NCBI RefSeq assembly: GCF_900098925.1
Contig: NZ_LT622360.1
Span: 511,136-575,135 of the forward strand
DNA length: 64,000 bases
Reading direction: 5' to 3'
From: Bacillus massiliglaciei
GTDB taxonomy: Bacteria > Bacillota > Bacilli > Bacillales > DSM-1321
Notes under the pieces: model-generated
Seen by the model: the letters and a program-made list of their open reading frames with translations, nothing else
Databases searched by the model: none
What the model was told of the DNA's origin: nothing
In this document: piece by piece, positions 44,634-60,985 of the stretch
Layout: every line of letters starts with the position of its first letter
Position numbering within the stretch: the first letter of the stretch is position 1
Position numbers and translations under genes: made by a program

Positions 44634-47402
44634 ATGGAGTACAAAGATACATTATTAATGCCTAAAACTGATTTTCCAATGCGGGGAAACCTCCCTAAAA
44701 GAGAACCGGAAATCCAGGCTCGCTGGGAAGAGGAGAATATTTACCAAAAAGTTCAGGAGCATACTAAAGGGAGACCTTTATTCATTCTGCATGACGGCCC
44801 TCCTTATGCTAACGGCGATATTCATATGGGGCACGCTTTAAATAAAGTTTTAAAAGATTTCATTGTTCGCTTTAAATCTATGAACGGTTTTCATGCACCG
44901 TATGTGCCAGGCTGGGATACGCATGGTCTGCCAATTGAGACGGCTTTGACGAAAAAGGGTGTTAAGCGGAAAGAAATGACCGTGGCAGAATTCCGTAAAT
45001 TGTGTGAGAAATATGCATATGAACAAATTAACAATCAAAGGGAACAATTTAAACGCCTTGGAGTCCGTGCTGACTGGGATAATCCGTATATTACTTTGAA
45101 GCCGGAATATGAGGCCCAGCAAATTAAAGTATTTGGCGGAATGGCGAAAAAAGGGTATATCTATAAAGGGAAAAAGCCGGTTAACTGGTCTCCTTCAAGT
45201 GAATCAGCTTTAGCTGAAGCTGAAATCGAATATCAGGATAAGCGTTCTGCTTCCATTTATGTTGCTTTTGAGGTGACAGATGGCAAAGGTGTGCTTGAAG
45301 AGGGAGTTAAAATTGTTATCTGGACAACAACTCCATGGACCATCCCTGCAAACCTGGGAATTTCTGTTCACCCTTCATTAAACTATGTTGTAGTTGCTGT
45401 CGAAGGCGAAAAATATTTGGTGGCTGAAGCGCTGCTTGAATCAGTTAAATCAGCGATTGGCTGGGAATCAGCTGAGATTGTTCAAAAAGTGTCAGGTTCA
45501 CAATTAGACAGAATCATCGCGAAACATCCTTTGTTTGACCGTGAATCATTAGTCATGCTTGGAGAACATGTTACAACAGATGCAGGAACAGGCTGTGTTC
45601 ATACTGCACCCGGACACGGTGAAGATGACTTCATCGTCGGTCAAAAGTATGGTTTGGATGTACTTTGCCCTGTTGACGAAAAAGGTGTTATGACAGAAGA
45701 AGCTGGTGAATTTGCAGGCTTATTCTATGATGAAGCCAATAAGCCGATCACTGAGAAGTTAAAAGAAGCGGGAGCATTGCTTAACCTGACTTTTATTACA
45801 CACTCTTATCCGCATGACTGGCGGACAAAAAAACCAACCATTTTCCGGGCAACTCCGCAATGGTTTGCTTCAATCAAGGATTTCCGAAATGACCTGCTGG
45901 AGGCAGTAAAGGAAACAAAATGGGTGCCTGCATGGGGGGAAACAAGATTATTCAATATGGTCCGTGACCGCGGCGATTGGGTCATCTCCCGTCAAAGAGC
46001 ATGGGGTGTGCCGATTCCAGTGTTCTATGCAGAGAATGGAGAACCGGTTATTACGGATGAAACGATTGACCATGTATCAAATCTATTCAGGGAGCATGGC
46101 TCCAATGTATGGTTTGAGCGCGAAGCAAAGGATCTTCTTCCAGAGGGCTTTACACATGAAGGAAGCCCAAATGGCACATTCACGAAGGAAACAGATATCA
46201 TGGATGTTTGGTTCGATTCAGGATCGTCCCATCAAGCTGTGCTTGAAGAAAGGGAGGGGCTTCAGCGTCCTGCTGATCTGTATCTCGAAGGATCTGACCA
46301 ATACCGCGGATGGTTTAACTCTTCTTTATCTACAAGTGTCGCTGTCACAGGCAAGGCTCCGTATAAAGGTGTCCTCAGCCACGGCTTTGCTTTGGATGGA
46401 GAAGGACGCAAAATGAGCAAATCTATCGGAAATGTAGTTGTACCGTCTAAGGTTATGAACCAACTGGGAGGAGATATTCTCCGTCTATGGGTTGCGTCTG
46501 TTGATTATCAGGCCGATGTACGTGTTTCAGATCCTATTTTGAAACAGGTTGCTGAGGTGTACCGCAAAATCCGCAACACATTCCGTTTCTTGCTTGGAAA
46601 TCTTGCTGGGTTTAACCCTGAAACGGATAAGGTGGCAGTCGATGAACTTCGTGAAGTGGATCAATATATGATTTTGAAATTAAATCATTTGATTAGAGGT
46701 ACGAAGAAAGCTTATGACGAGTATGAATTCTCAGCTATTTATCACATGGTTAATAATTTCTGTACACAAGACTTAAGCTCATTCTATTTGGACTATGCGA
46801 AAGATATTCTATATTGCGAGGCGCCAAATGGCAAAGACAGACTGGCTATTCAGACCGTTTTGTATGACGTGCTGGTAAGCCTGACTAAGCTTCTGTCTCC
46901 GATTCTTCCGCATACTGCTGATGAGGTTTGGGCCTTCGTTCCGGATGTAGAAGAAGACAGTGTTCAGCTAACACTGATGCCTGAGGAAATTGCTGTTCAA
47001 GATGCTGCCCGCATCGAAGAAAAATGGAATGAATTCATGAAACTTCGTGACGATGTGTTGAAAGCTCTTGAGGAAGCAAGAAATGAAAAAGTAATCGGAA
47101 AATCCTTGAATGCTCAGGTTGAGGTTTTTGTTACAGAAGAAACAAAAACGCTGCTTGGTACAATCCAAGAAAGCTTTGAACAGTTATTTATCGTATCAAA
47201 ATTTAGCGTAGCAGGATCATTCGAACAGGCACCAGAAGATTCTCTGAAACTGGATAAGGCAGCCATCTTGGTCACTAAAGCTTCCGGTGAAACATGCGAA
47301 CGCTGCTGGAATGTGAGTGAACAAGTAGGAACAGATGAAGAGCATCCGACTCTTTGTAAAAGATGTACGGAAGTAGTCAAAAATCATTTTGTAAATAAAT
47401 AA
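44634..47402 (+). CDS. ileS: Isoleucine-tRNA ligase
   Basis: A 922-residue class Ia synthetase. The HIGH motif appears as [13 protein letters not shown] near residue 58, KMSKS as [10 protein letters not shown] near 595, and the C-terminal zinc site as CERCW...LCKRC near 890-910. The editing domain lies between. ATG 44634 is chosen because GGAGGAAG lies just upstream; the longer frame to 44583 would reach into the T-box terminator region. Expression is controlled by the T-box. Confidence 0.97.
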   Translation: MEYKDTLLMPKTDFPMRGNLPKREPEIQARWEEENIYQKVQEHTKGRPLFILHDGPPYANGDIHMGHALNKVLKDFIVRFKSMNGFHAPYVPGWDTHGLPIETALTKKGVKRKEMTVAEFRKLCEKYAYEQINNQREQFKRLGVRADWDNPYITLKPEYEAQQIKVFGGMAKKGYIYKGKKPVNWSPSSESALAEAEIEYQDKRSASIYVAFEVTDGKGVLEEGVKIVIWTTTPWTIPANLGISVHPSLNYVVVAVEGEKYLVAEALLESVKSAIGWESAEIVQKVSGSQLDRIIAKHPLFDRESLVMLGEHVTTDAGTGCVHTAPGHGEDDFIVGQKYGLDVLCPVDEKGVMTEEAGEFAGLFYDEANKPITEKLKEAGALLNLTFITHSYPHDWRTKKPTIFRATPQWFASIKDFRNDLLEAVKETKWVPAWGETRLFNMVRDRGDWVISRQRAWGVPIPVFYAENGEPVITDETIDHVSNLFREHGSNVWFEREAKDLLPEGFTHEGSPNGTFTKETDIMDVWFDSGSSHQAVLEEREGLQRPADLYLEGSDQYRGWFNSSLSTSVAVTGKAPYKGVLSHGFALDGEGRKMSKSIGNVVVPSKVMNQLGGDILRLWVASVDYQADVRVSDPILKQVAEVYRKIRNTFRFLLGNLAGFNPETDKVAVDELREVDQYMILKLNHLIRGTKKAYDEYEFSAIYHMVNNFCTQDLSSFYLDYAKDILYCEAPNGKDRLAIQTVLYDVLVSLTKLLSPILPHTADEVWAFVPDVEEDSVQLTLMPEEIAVQDAARIEEKWNEFMKLRDDVLKALEEARNEKVIGKSLNAQVEVFVTEETKTLLGTIQESFEQLFIVSKFSVAGSFEQAPEDSLKLDKAAILVTKASGETCERCWNVSEQVGTDEEHPTLCKRCTEVVKNHFVNK

Positions 47403-47408
47403 GCAGTT

Positions 47409-47444
47409 ACAGGGCCAGATCCCGGGGGAGGGGTCTGGCCCTGT
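47409..47444 (+). terminator. Strong hairpin after ileS
   Basis: ACAGGGCCAGATCCC pairs with GGGTCTGGCCCTGT around GGGGGAG. The following ATATATG is not T-rich, so it may stabilise the 3' end more than terminate. Confidence 0.45.
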
Positions 47445-47538
47445 ATATATGCGGGCCTGTCCCTTATAAGATTAGGTATTAATTCCGCTATTGTGCTACA
47501 ATGCAAAAGAAAGATTGATTAGTTTGGGGGAAGTTGAT

Positions 47539-48009
47539 GTGCGTTTTTATTTGACTGCGGTATTGATTATTATTCTGGATCAAATAACAAAATGGCTGAT
47601 TGTATCCAAAATGGAATATGGAGAAAGCATCCAAATTATAGAGAATTTCTTTTATATTACTTCGCACAGAAACAGGGGGGCTGCCTGGGGAATTCTCGAA
47701 GGTCAGATGTGGTTTTTTTATCTGATTACCGTTGTTGTTGCCGGGGCCTTGATTTACTATATCCAAAAAATGGGCAAGAAGAGTGTGTTTCTTGGGGTTT
47801 CCCTATCCTTCATGCTTGGGGGAGCTATCGGCAACTTCATTGACCGCATCGCCCGGCAGGAAGTAGTTGATTTTATACATACATATATTTTCAGCTACAG
47901 CTTCCCGATTTTCAATGTTGCTGATTCAGCTCTGACCATTGGTGTTGTATTGCTGATCATCTATATGCTATTTGAAGAGAAATTGACTAAGGAGAGAACG
48001 AATGAATAA
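47539..48009 (+). CDS. lspA: Lipoprotein signal peptidase (signal peptidase II)
   Basis: A 156-residue aspartic protease with four membrane helices that removes signal peptides from prolipoproteins. Catalytic aspartates are in the motifs GNFIDR and FNVADSAL, and [11 protein letters not shown] is conserved. GTG at 47539 follows TTGGGGGAAG at good spacing; the longer frame adds 16 residues with no second site. It overlaps rluD by 8 bases. Confidence 0.95.
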   Translation: MRFYLTAVLIIILDQITKWLIVSKMEYGESIQIIENFFYITSHRNRGAAWGILEGQMWFFYLITVVVAGALIYYIQKMGKKSVFLGVSLSFMLGGAIGNFIDRIARQEVVDFIHTYIFSYSFPIFNVADSALTIGVVLLIIYMLFEEKLTKERTNE

Positions 48010-48916
48010 AGAAACATACAGCGTTGGAGAAGAATGGAAGGGCATCAGACTTGATAAAGTGCTGTCTTCTATGAATGATGAGTGGTCGAGAACACAGGTG
48101 CAGTCTTTAATCAAAGACCAGATGGTCCTGGTGAATGGCTCTCCAGTGAAGACCAATTACAAATGCAGTGCTGGAGAAACCATTGAAGTAACGATTCCTG
48201 ATCCGGAAGAACTGGACGTTGTACCGGAGGAAATGGATTTAGATATTTACTATGAAGATGCGGATGTATTAGTAGTAAACAAACCGCGCGGAATGGTTGT
48301 GCATCCTGCGCCGGGTCATGCTGGCGGTACTCTGGTCAATGGGTTGATGGCTCATTGTAAAGACTTATCCGGCATTAATGGGGTCATGAGACCGGGCATC
48401 GTCCATCGGATTGATAAGGATACTTCAGGTCTGCTGATGGTCGCCAAAAATGACATGGCCCATGAAAGCCTTGTTCAGCAGCTGGTTGACAAAACTGTTA
48501 CTCGAAAATATACGGCCATTGTCCATGGTATAATTCCTCATGATCATGGGACAATAGATGCTCCGATCGGACGGGATAAAAGAGACCGTCAAAGTATGAC
48601 AGTGACGGACGAGAATTCGAAGCATGCCGTAACGCATTTCAGAGTAATCGAGCGATTTAAATCATTCACGGCTGTAGAATGCCAGCTTGAAACAGGAAGG
48701 ACCCATCAAATCAGGGTTCATATGAAATATATTGGCTTTCCTCTTGCAGGAGATCCGAAATACGGTCCTAAAAAAACACTGAAGATCGATGGACAGGCTC
48801 TCCATGCCGGTCTCCTTGGCTTTATCCACCCGCGTTCGAAGGAGTATGTGGAATTTGAAGCACCTTTGCCTAAAGAAATGACAGATTTGCTTGAGTATCT
48901 TAGAAAAAGTAATTGA
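48002..48916 (+). CDS. rluD: 23S rRNA pseudouridine synthase, RluD type (YlyB)
   Basis: A 304-residue enzyme with an N-terminal S4 domain (about 13-70) and a RluA-type catalytic domain; the catalytic Asp lies in [15 protein letters not shown] near residue 140. It makes pseudouridines in 23S rRNA (probably helix 69, as for RluD). It overlaps lspA by 8 bases, so the two form one unit. The stop codon lies inside the pyr -35 box. Confidence 0.93.
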   Translation: MNKETYSVGEEWKGIRLDKVLSSMNDEWSRTQVQSLIKDQMVLVNGSPVKTNYKCSAGETIEVTIPDPEELDVVPEEMDLDIYYEDADVLVVNKPRGMVVHPAPGHAGGTLVNGLMAHCKDLSGINGVMRPGIVHRIDKDTSGLLMVAKNDMAHESLVQQLVDKTVTRKYTAIVHGIIPHDHGTIDAPIGRDKRDRQSMTVTDENSKHAVTHFRVIERFKSFTAVECQLETGRTHQIRVHMKYIGFPLAGDPKYGPKKTLKIDGQALHAGLLGFIHPRSKEYVEFEAPLPKEMTDLLEYLRKSN

Positions 48917-48941
48917 CATCCTATTAAAAAACCTATAAAAT
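48913..48941 (+). promoter_or_regulatory. Sigma-A promoter of the pyr operon
   Basis: TTGACA (48913-48918) and TAAAAT (48936-48941) with a 17-base spacer. It overlaps the rluD stop codon. Confidence 0.85.
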
Positions 48942-48968
48942 GAAAATAACTTAATGAACCTTTAACAC

Positions 48969-49641
<673 letters not shown>

Positions 49642-49664
49642 ATAGAAGGCCCTTTTTAAAAGGC

Positions 49665-49762
49665 GGTCCAGAGAGACTGACAAAGGGGATGGAACATGAA
49701 GGCTTCCTGTTAAAGGGAAATCTTTTGTGAAACCCTCTTTGTAAATTACAAAGAGGGTTTTT
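49665..49762 (+). promoter_or_regulatory. PyrR attenuator 2 (between pyrR and pyrP)
   Basis: GGTCCAGAGAGACTGACAAA begins the PyrR-binding loop. The terminator AACCCTCTTTG/CAAAGAGGGTT (49731-49759) ends in a T run. Confidence 0.9.
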
Positions 49763-49802
49763 GCATTTAGAGACAGCAGTGATGCAACTAGGAGGAGTAG
49801 CA

Positions 49803-51110
49803 GTGGAACAGCATATAGAGAAAAAAGCAATGTACGATGTAGAAGACATACCAAAGCCAGGACATTGGCTTACACTGAGTTTACAGCATTTATTCGCCAT
49901 GTTTGGCGCAACAGTGCTGGTGCCTTTCCTAGTAGGATTAAGCCCCGGAGTAGCCCTAATTTCAAGCGGACTTGGGACTTTATCCTATTTACTCATAACC
50001 AAAGGAAAGATTCCTGCATATCTGGGTTCATCCTTCGCGTTCATTTCTCCCATCATTGCAGCGAAGGCATCGGGAGGCCCTGAAGCGGCGATGATTGGCT
50101 GTTTTGCAGCCGGCTTAGTTTACGGTCTTGTAGCCCTGATCATTTATAAGACTGGGCTGAATTGGCTGATGAACATTCTGCCGCCTGTTGTAGTGGGTCC
50201 TGTCATTATGGTGATTGGTTTGAGCCTGGCTCCGACTGCAGTCAATATGGCCATGTATATCAATCCTAATACAGATAATCAGATTTACAGTGCAACAAAC
50301 ATCTCGATTGCTCTTATCACATTAGTTGTTACGATTATCGGCAACATCTATTTCAAAGGATTTTTCGGGCTTATACCGATTCTGGTCGGAATCACGGTCG
50401 GATATATTTGTTCCATCTTTGCCGGCATTGTTGATTTTGAACCAATCCGGCAGGCAAAATGGTTTGCGATGCCAGATTTTATGGTTCCGTTTGTCTCTTA
50501 TACCCCCACATTTTCATGGGGAGTCGTTGCCATTATGATTCCGGTTGCGGTCGTGACGCTGTCAGAACATATTGGACATCAGATGGTTCTGAGTAAGGTT
50601 GTGGGAAGAAACTTTCTTGAAAAGCCAGGCCTGCACCGTTCAATACTCGGCGATGGAGCAGGCATTGTCATCGGGTCGATCATCGGCGGACCGCCGTTGA
50701 CTTCTTACGGGGAGAATATTGGAGTGCTTACAATGACAAGGGCATACAGCGTATATATTATCGGAGGAGCAGCGCTGACAGCTATCATCTTTGGTTTCAT
50801 CGGGAAGGTTTCTGCAGTAATCAGCTCGATTCCATCTGCTGTAATGGGCGGGATTTCAATCCTGCTTTTCGGGATCATTGCTTCTAGCGGTCTGCGAATG
50901 CTGGTAGACAATAAAGTGAATTTTGATGAGAAGCGCAATTTGATGATTGCTTCGGTTATATTGGTACTTGGCATTGGCGGAGCCTTCCTTAAGCTGAGCG
51001 ATGAAGTGTCTCTTTCTGGTATGGCTCTTGCAGCTATAGTGGGCGTCCTGCTCAATCTTATATTGCCGGGCAAAGAAAAAGCTTCATCGGATATGTTTAG
51101 CAATGAATAA
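49803..51110 (+). CDS. pyrP: Uracil permease
   Basis: A 435-residue nucleobase-cation symporter (NCS2/NAT family) with about 14 membrane helices that takes up uracil. Signature text includes LQHLFAMFGATVLVPFL near the N terminus, a conserved SEHIGHQM near residue 255 and GGPPLTSYGENIGV near 300. GTG at 49803 follows AGGAGGAG; the longer frame starts inside the attenuator terminator. Its expression is tuned by attenuators on both sides. Confidence 0.95.
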   Translation: MEQHIEKKAMYDVEDIPKPGHWLTLSLQHLFAMFGATVLVPFLVGLSPGVALISSGLGTLSYLLITKGKIPAYLGSSFAFISPIIAAKASGGPEAAMIGCFAAGLVYGLVALIIYKTGLNWLMNILPPVVVGPVIMVIGLSLAPTAVNMAMYINPNTDNQIYSATNISIALITLVVTIIGNIYFKGFFGLIPILVGITVGYICSIFAGIVDFEPIRQAKWFAMPDFMVPFVSYTPTFSWGVVAIMIPVAVVTLSEHIGHQMVLSKVVGRNFLEKPGLHRSILGDGAGIVIGSIIGGPPLTSYGENIGVLTMTRAYSVYIIGGAALTAIIFGFIGKVSAVISSIPSAVMGGISILLFGIIASSGLRMLVDNKVNFDEKRNLMIASVILVLGIGGAFLKLSDEVSLSGMALAAIVGVLLNLILPGKEKASSDMFSNE

Positions 51111-51139
51111 AAGAATATAAAGTATCACCTTTTAAGAAA

Positions 51140-51252
51140 AGTCCAGAGAGGCTTGAAAGGGTGTTAACTATAAAGGCTGTTGGACTGCATCTATCCTTCT
51201 GTCCGAGTCTTTATAAACACGCACCCTGTCCTTATGGCGGGGTGTTTTTTTA
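51140..51252 (+). promoter_or_regulatory. PyrR attenuator 3 (between pyrP and pyrB)
   Basis: AGTCCAGAGAGGCTTGAAAG begins the PyrR-binding loop. A terminator of CACCC/GGGTG arms with a seven-T tail lies at 51221-51252. Confidence 0.9.
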
Positions 51253-51275
51253 TCCCCGTCCCACACTATTTGTGA

Positions 51276-53468
<2,193 letters not shown>

Positions 53469-53472
<4 letters not shown>

Positions 53473-54566
53473 AAAGGCAGCTGATATTAGAGGACGGAAC
53501 TATATTTATTGGGGAAGCATTTGGTAGTGATGAAGATAAGACAGGAGAAGTCGTATTTAATACGGGAATGACAGGCTATCAGGAAATATTATCTGATCCT
53601 TCTTATTGCGGACAAATTGTTACACTGACCTATCCATTAATCGGAAATTACGGCATAAATCGGGATGACTTTGAGTCAATCATCCCTTCTGTCTCAGCAC
53701 TGATTGTTCGTGAAGTAGCGGATCTTCCATCGAATTGGCGAAATCAGCTGACTTTGGATGAGTATTTGAAAAGTGTAAATATCCCGGGTATCAGCGGGAT
53801 TGATACCCGCAAGCTGACAAGGCTGATCAGAAAGCACGGAGCAATGAAAGGGGTTATCTGCAGCTTAGACAAAAATGCAGAAGAAGTCTTATCCCAGCTG
53901 AAGGCTGCTGTTCTGCCGATTGATCAAGTGAAACGGGTATCAACAAAGACAGCTTATGCAAGTCCTGGATCCGGTGAAAGAGTCGTACTCGTCGACTATG
54001 GGATGAAGCATGGCATTCTTAGAGAACTTACAAAAAGAAACTGTGACGTGATTGTCGTTCCTTACAATGTAACCGCAGAAGAAATTATGAGACTGCATCC
54101 GGATGGAATTATGCTGTCAAACGGACCCGGCGACCCGACGGATGTTGAAGCGGCAATTCCGATGATTCAGGCGGTTCAAGGGAAAATTCCGCTGTTTGGA
54201 ATCTGCCTCGGACATCAGTTGTTTGCCTTAGCGAACGGTGCTGAAACAGAAAAACTGACATTCGGTCACCGCGGATCGAACCATCCGGTCAAAGATCTTG
54301 CTACAGGAAAAGTAGCATTAACCTCTCAAAACCATGGGTACACCGTGAAAGAAGAATCGATTCACGGCACTGATTTAGAAGTGACCCATATAGCTGTCAA
54401 TGATGGAACGGTTGAAGGCCTTAAGCATAAGGAGTTTTCCGCGTTCACGGTTCAATATCATCCAGAAGCTTCTCCAGGACCGGTAGATGCGAACTACTTA
54501 TTTGATCAATTTTTAGAAAATATAAGAGCAGCAAAGAGAGGGGACATGAGTTATGCCGAAGCGTAA
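53469..54566 (+). CDS. pyrAA: Carbamoyl phosphate synthase small subunit (pyrimidine-specific)
   Basis: A 365-residue glutaminase subunit (CarA). It splits glutamine and passes ammonia to the large subunit. The class I amidotransferase core has the nucleophile Cys in [12 protein letters not shown] near residue 240 and the catalytic His-Glu in [10 protein letters not shown] near 328-333. ATG 53469 overlaps the pyrC stop; a longer frame starts in pyrC. It overlaps pyrAB by 14 bases. Confidence 0.96.
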
Positions 54567-57500
54567 TGATATCAAAAGTATTCTGGTGATCGGTTCAGGA
54601 CCAATCATCATCGGACAGGCAGCGGAGTTTGACTATGCAGGAACACAGGCATGTATGGCGCTGAAGGAAGAGGGATACCGTGTCATCCTGATTAATTCTA
54701 ATCCTGCAACAATTATGACAGACAGTGAGATTGCGGACAGTGTTTATATTGAGCCCATTACGCTTGAATTTGTCAGCAAAATTATTCGTAAAGAACGTCC
54801 AGATGCACTTTTGCCTACATTGGGCGGTCAAACCGGACTTAATATGGCGGTAGAACTTGCTGAATCAGGTATTTTGGAAGAGTGCGGGGTCAAAATACTT
54901 GGAACAAAGCTGGATGCAATTGAAAAAGCCGAAGACAGGGATTTATTTCGAAGCCTTATGAATGAGCTCGGTGAGCCAGTGCCTGACAGCGAAATTATCC
55001 ATTCTTTGTCTGAAGCTTTCACCTTTGTAGAGCAAGTTGGCTATCCAGTCATCGTCAGACCAGCTTTTACGTTAGGCGGTACAGGCGGCGGCATATGTGA
55101 AAATGAGGAACAATTAATCGAGATCGTAGAAGGCGGGTTAAAAAGCAGCCCGGTTCATCAATGTCTTCTTGAAAAAAGTATAGCCGGATTCAAGGAAATT
55201 GAATATGAAGTCATGCGTGACGCGAATGATAATGCGATTGTAGTCTGCAATATGGAGAATTTTGATCCTGTCGGCATTCATACGGGTGATTCCATTGTGG
55301 CGGCTCCGAGCCAGACATTAAGTGACCGGGAATATCAAATGCTTCGAAATACATCTCTTAAAATTATTCGCGCTCTGCATATAGAAGGCGGATGTAATGT
55401 TCAGCTTGCGCTGGATCCTGACAGCTACCAGTACTATGTAATAGAAGTGAATCCGCGAGTGAGCCGTTCCTCGGCACTTGCTTCCAAAGCAACAGGCTAT
55501 CCGATTGCGAAGCTTGCAGCTAAGATCGCGGTAGGACTGACCCTCGATGAGATGCTGAACCCGGTAACTGGGCAAACCTATGCGAGCTTTGAACCGGCCC
55601 TTGATTATGTGGTAACGAAAATTCCCCGTTGGCCTTTCGATAAGTTTGAGAGTGCTAACCGTAAACTTGGTACACAGATGAAAGCTACTGGTGAAGTAAT
55701 GGCGATTGGGAGAACCTTTGAAGAATCAATCCTGAAGGCCGTCCGCTCTTTAGAAGCCGGAATCTATCATCTGGAACTTGATGAGGAGCTTTCCGACAGT
55801 TTAATTGAAAAAAGAATTCGTACAGCAGGAGATGAAAGGCTGTTCTATATTGGTATGGCCCTTAGGAACGGAGTAACGATTGAAACATTGCATGAATGGA
55901 GCGGGATTGATTTATTCTTCCTGCACAAATTGGAGAAAATCATCCGCTTCGAAAAGGAAGTCACTGAATCGAAGTATGATCCTGAAAAGACGGAAAAAGC
56001 AAAGAAGCTTGGTTTTTCCGATAAAAAGATCGCAGAATTATGGGATATTTCCGAAAAAGAAGTGTATGACTTCAGACAAAGGAATGGCATCATCCCAGTA
56101 TATAAAACGGTCGATACATGTGCAGCAGAATTTGAATCAGAGACTCCTTATTTCTATGGCACCTATGAGGAAGAAAATGAGTCAGTCGTTTCAGATAAGA
56201 AAAGCGTTGTGGTTCTTGGTTCAGGGCCGATCAGAATTGGCCAGGGAGTGGAATTTGACTATGCAACAGTTCACTCTGTATGGGCGATAAAGGAAGCGGG
56301 CTATGAGGCCATCATTATTAATAATAACCCTGAAACAGTGTCAACAGACTTCAGCATTTCAGATAAGCTGTATTTCGAACCATTAACAATTGAAGATGTC
56401 ATGCATGTCATAGATTTAGAAAAGCCAGAAGGAGTGATTGTCCAGTTTGGAGGGCAAACAGCCATCAATCTCGCTTCGGCGTTGGTGGAACGCGGGGTGA
56501 AAATCCTTGGGACTTCTCTAGAGAATCTTGACCGCGCAGAAAACCGGGATAAGTTTGAGCGAGCCCTTCAGAAGCTGCAAATTCCACAGCCTAAAGGGAA
56601 AACAGCGACATCTGTTGAAGAGGCCGTAATTATCGCTGATGAAATCGGCTACCCTGTTTTAGTGCGTCCTTCTTATGTATTAGGCGGAAGAGCCATGGAA
56701 ATAGTTTACCATAAAGAAGAATTGCTTCACTATATGAAAAATGCAGTGAAAATAAACCCGGAACATCCAGTGCTGATTGACCGCTATTTGACTGGAAGAG
56801 AGATCGAAGTGGATGCCATTTCGGATGGCGAGACAGTTGTGATTCCTGGGATCATGGAGCATATTGAGAGGGCGGGTGTACATTCGGGAGATTCGATTGC
56901 GGTGTATCCTCCTCAAAATCTTACGGAGGAGCAAAAGAAAACGATCAAGGATTATACCATACGCCTGGCCAAAGGCTTGAATATAATCGGCCTTTTGAAT
57001 ATCCAGTATGTCATCAGTAAAGGCGATGTGTATGTTATCGAAGTTAATCCGCGATCCAGCCGGACAGTGCCGTTTTTGAGCAAAATCACCAATGTGCCGA
57101 TGGCGAATCTTGCGACAAAGGTCATTTTAGGCCAATCATTGAAACATCTCGGCTATGAAACCGGCCTAGTAGGTGAAAAAAATGGAGTTTATGTAAAAGT
57201 GCCTGTATTCTCTTTCGCCAAGCTGCGCAGAGTAGATATCACATTAGGGCCAGAAATGAAATCCACCGGTGAAGTTATGGGAAAAGACACTACTTTGGAA
57301 AAAGCACTGTATAAGGGGCTTGTAGCATCCGGAATGAAGATAAAGGAATATGGCTCGGTGCTGCTGACAGTTGCTGATAAAGACAAGGAAGAAGCTATTC
57401 AGATTGCAGGGCGGTTCCATTCGATCGGCTTTAAATTACTGGCTACTCAAGGTACGGCTTCTTATTTAAAAGAGTCTGGAATTCCGGCCGATGTAGTCGG

Positions 57501-57755
57501 GAAAATTGGCGAAGAGGGAAGAGATTTGATTGATGTCATCAGGAAAAACGAGGCACAGTTCGTCATAAACACTCTGACAAAAGGAAAGCAGCCAGAACGT
57601 GACGGCTTTAAGATACGCCGGGAATCTGTTGAAAATGGAATCCCTTGCCTTACATCGCTTGATACGGCTGAAGCTATTCTGAGAGTGCTGGAATCTATGA
57701 CCTTTACTGCAGAAGTCATGGAGAAAACACAAAAAACACTTGAGGTGAGCTTTTC

Positions 57756-57759
<4 letters not shown>
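54553..57759 (+). CDS. pyrAB: Carbamoyl phosphate synthase large subunit (pyrimidine-specific)
   Basis: A 1068-residue synthetase (CarB) with two homologous ATP-grasp halves. The first begins [20 protein letters not shown] (residue 11) and the second [19 protein letters not shown] (about 555). Each half has its own ATP-grasp core (for example [19 protein letters not shown] and [19 protein letters not shown]). The C-terminal regulatory (MGS-like) domain (about 935-1068) would bind UMP and PRPP. The stop overlaps the pyrK start (ATGA). Confidence 0.97.
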
Positions 57760-60160
<2,401 letters not shown>

Positions 60161-60167
<7 letters not shown>

Positions 60168-60796
60168 AACAGACAATCGCAGAACATCTATTAGAAATCA
60201 AGGCAGTCTTCTTACAGCCCAACGATCCATTTACATGGGCGTCGGGAATTAAATCACCCATATATTGCGATAACCGGTTAACGCTGTCCTATCCTGCTGT
60301 CCGCAAAGAAATTGCAGCCGGACTGGTTCAATTGATTCAAGAGCATTTTCCTGAAGCAGAAGTGATTGCGGGTACGGCTACTGCAGGGATCCCACATGCG
60401 GCCTGGGTAAGTGAAAAGATGAACTTGCCTATGTGCTATGTACGTTCAAAGGCCAAAGCGCATGGAAAAGGCAATCAGATTGAAGGAAAGGTCGAGCGAG
60501 GGCAAAAAGTAGTTGTAGTGGAAGATTTAATTTCAACGGGCGGCAGCGTAATTACGGCTGTAAAGGCAATTCAGGAAGAAGGCTGTGAAGTGCTCGGGGT
60601 TGTTTCCATTTTTATATATGAGCTTCAAAGCGGAAAAGAAAAGCTTGCTCAAGAAAATATCAAAGTCTTTTCGTTAAGCGATTATTCTGCTCTGATTTCA
60701 GTAGCGCGGGATAAAGGATATATCGACAGTGCAGAAATGGAAAAACTGTCAAAGTGGCGGATGAACCCAACAGATGCAGGCTGGATCAAGGCATAA
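60161..60796 (+). CDS. pyrE: Orotate phosphoribosyltransferase
   Basis: A 211-residue type I phosphoribosyltransferase that adds PRPP to orotate, giving OMP. The PRPP motif [19 protein letters not shown] lies near residues 116-134. ATG 60161 follows GGAGGGAATT; the longer frame starts in pyrF. It ends the ten-gene pyr operon and is followed by a terminator, then by an insertion sequence 190 bases on. Confidence 0.96.
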
Positions 60797-60810
60797 TGAT
60801 TTTCAACTTA

Positions 60811-60866
60811 ACAGGCATGGAGGGGACCGGAGTGATACCGGCATTCTCTTCTTGCCTGTTTTTCTT
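60811..60866 (+). terminator. Terminator of the pyr operon
   Basis: ACAGGCA (60811-60817) pairs with TGCCTGT (60853-60859) around an inner CCGG..CCGG hairpin, followed by TTTTCTTTATTT. Confidence 0.75.
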
Positions 60867-60881
60867 TATTTGAGGTTTTTT

Positions 60882-60917
60882 AAGCGGTTCCAATAAATAG
60901 ATTGGAACCGTTTTAAT
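60882..60917. terminator. Second hairpin downstream of pyrE
   Basis: CGGTTCCAAT and ATTGGAACCG pair around AAATAG and are followed by TTTTAAT. It would back up the first terminator or act on the other strand. Confidence 0.65.
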
Positions 60918-60977
60918 ACTTTTTCTGCTTTTATTGACACTCAGCTGATAAAACTGCTGTTACAAAATGCGGTTCTT

Positions 60978-60985
60978 TAAAAATT
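60978..60985 (+). repeat. 8-bp target site duplication, left copy
   Basis: TAAAAATT lies directly outside the left end of the ISL3 element and is repeated perfectly at 62361-62368. Confidence 0.9.

Noticed and set aside
45964-46416. A 150-codon frame inside ileS
   Set aside because: It is an out-of-frame shadow in the synthetase gene, with no family match.
55880-56290. A 136-codon frame inside pyrAB
   Set aside because: It is a Lys/Ser/Arg-rich shadow of the carbamoyl phosphate synthase gene.
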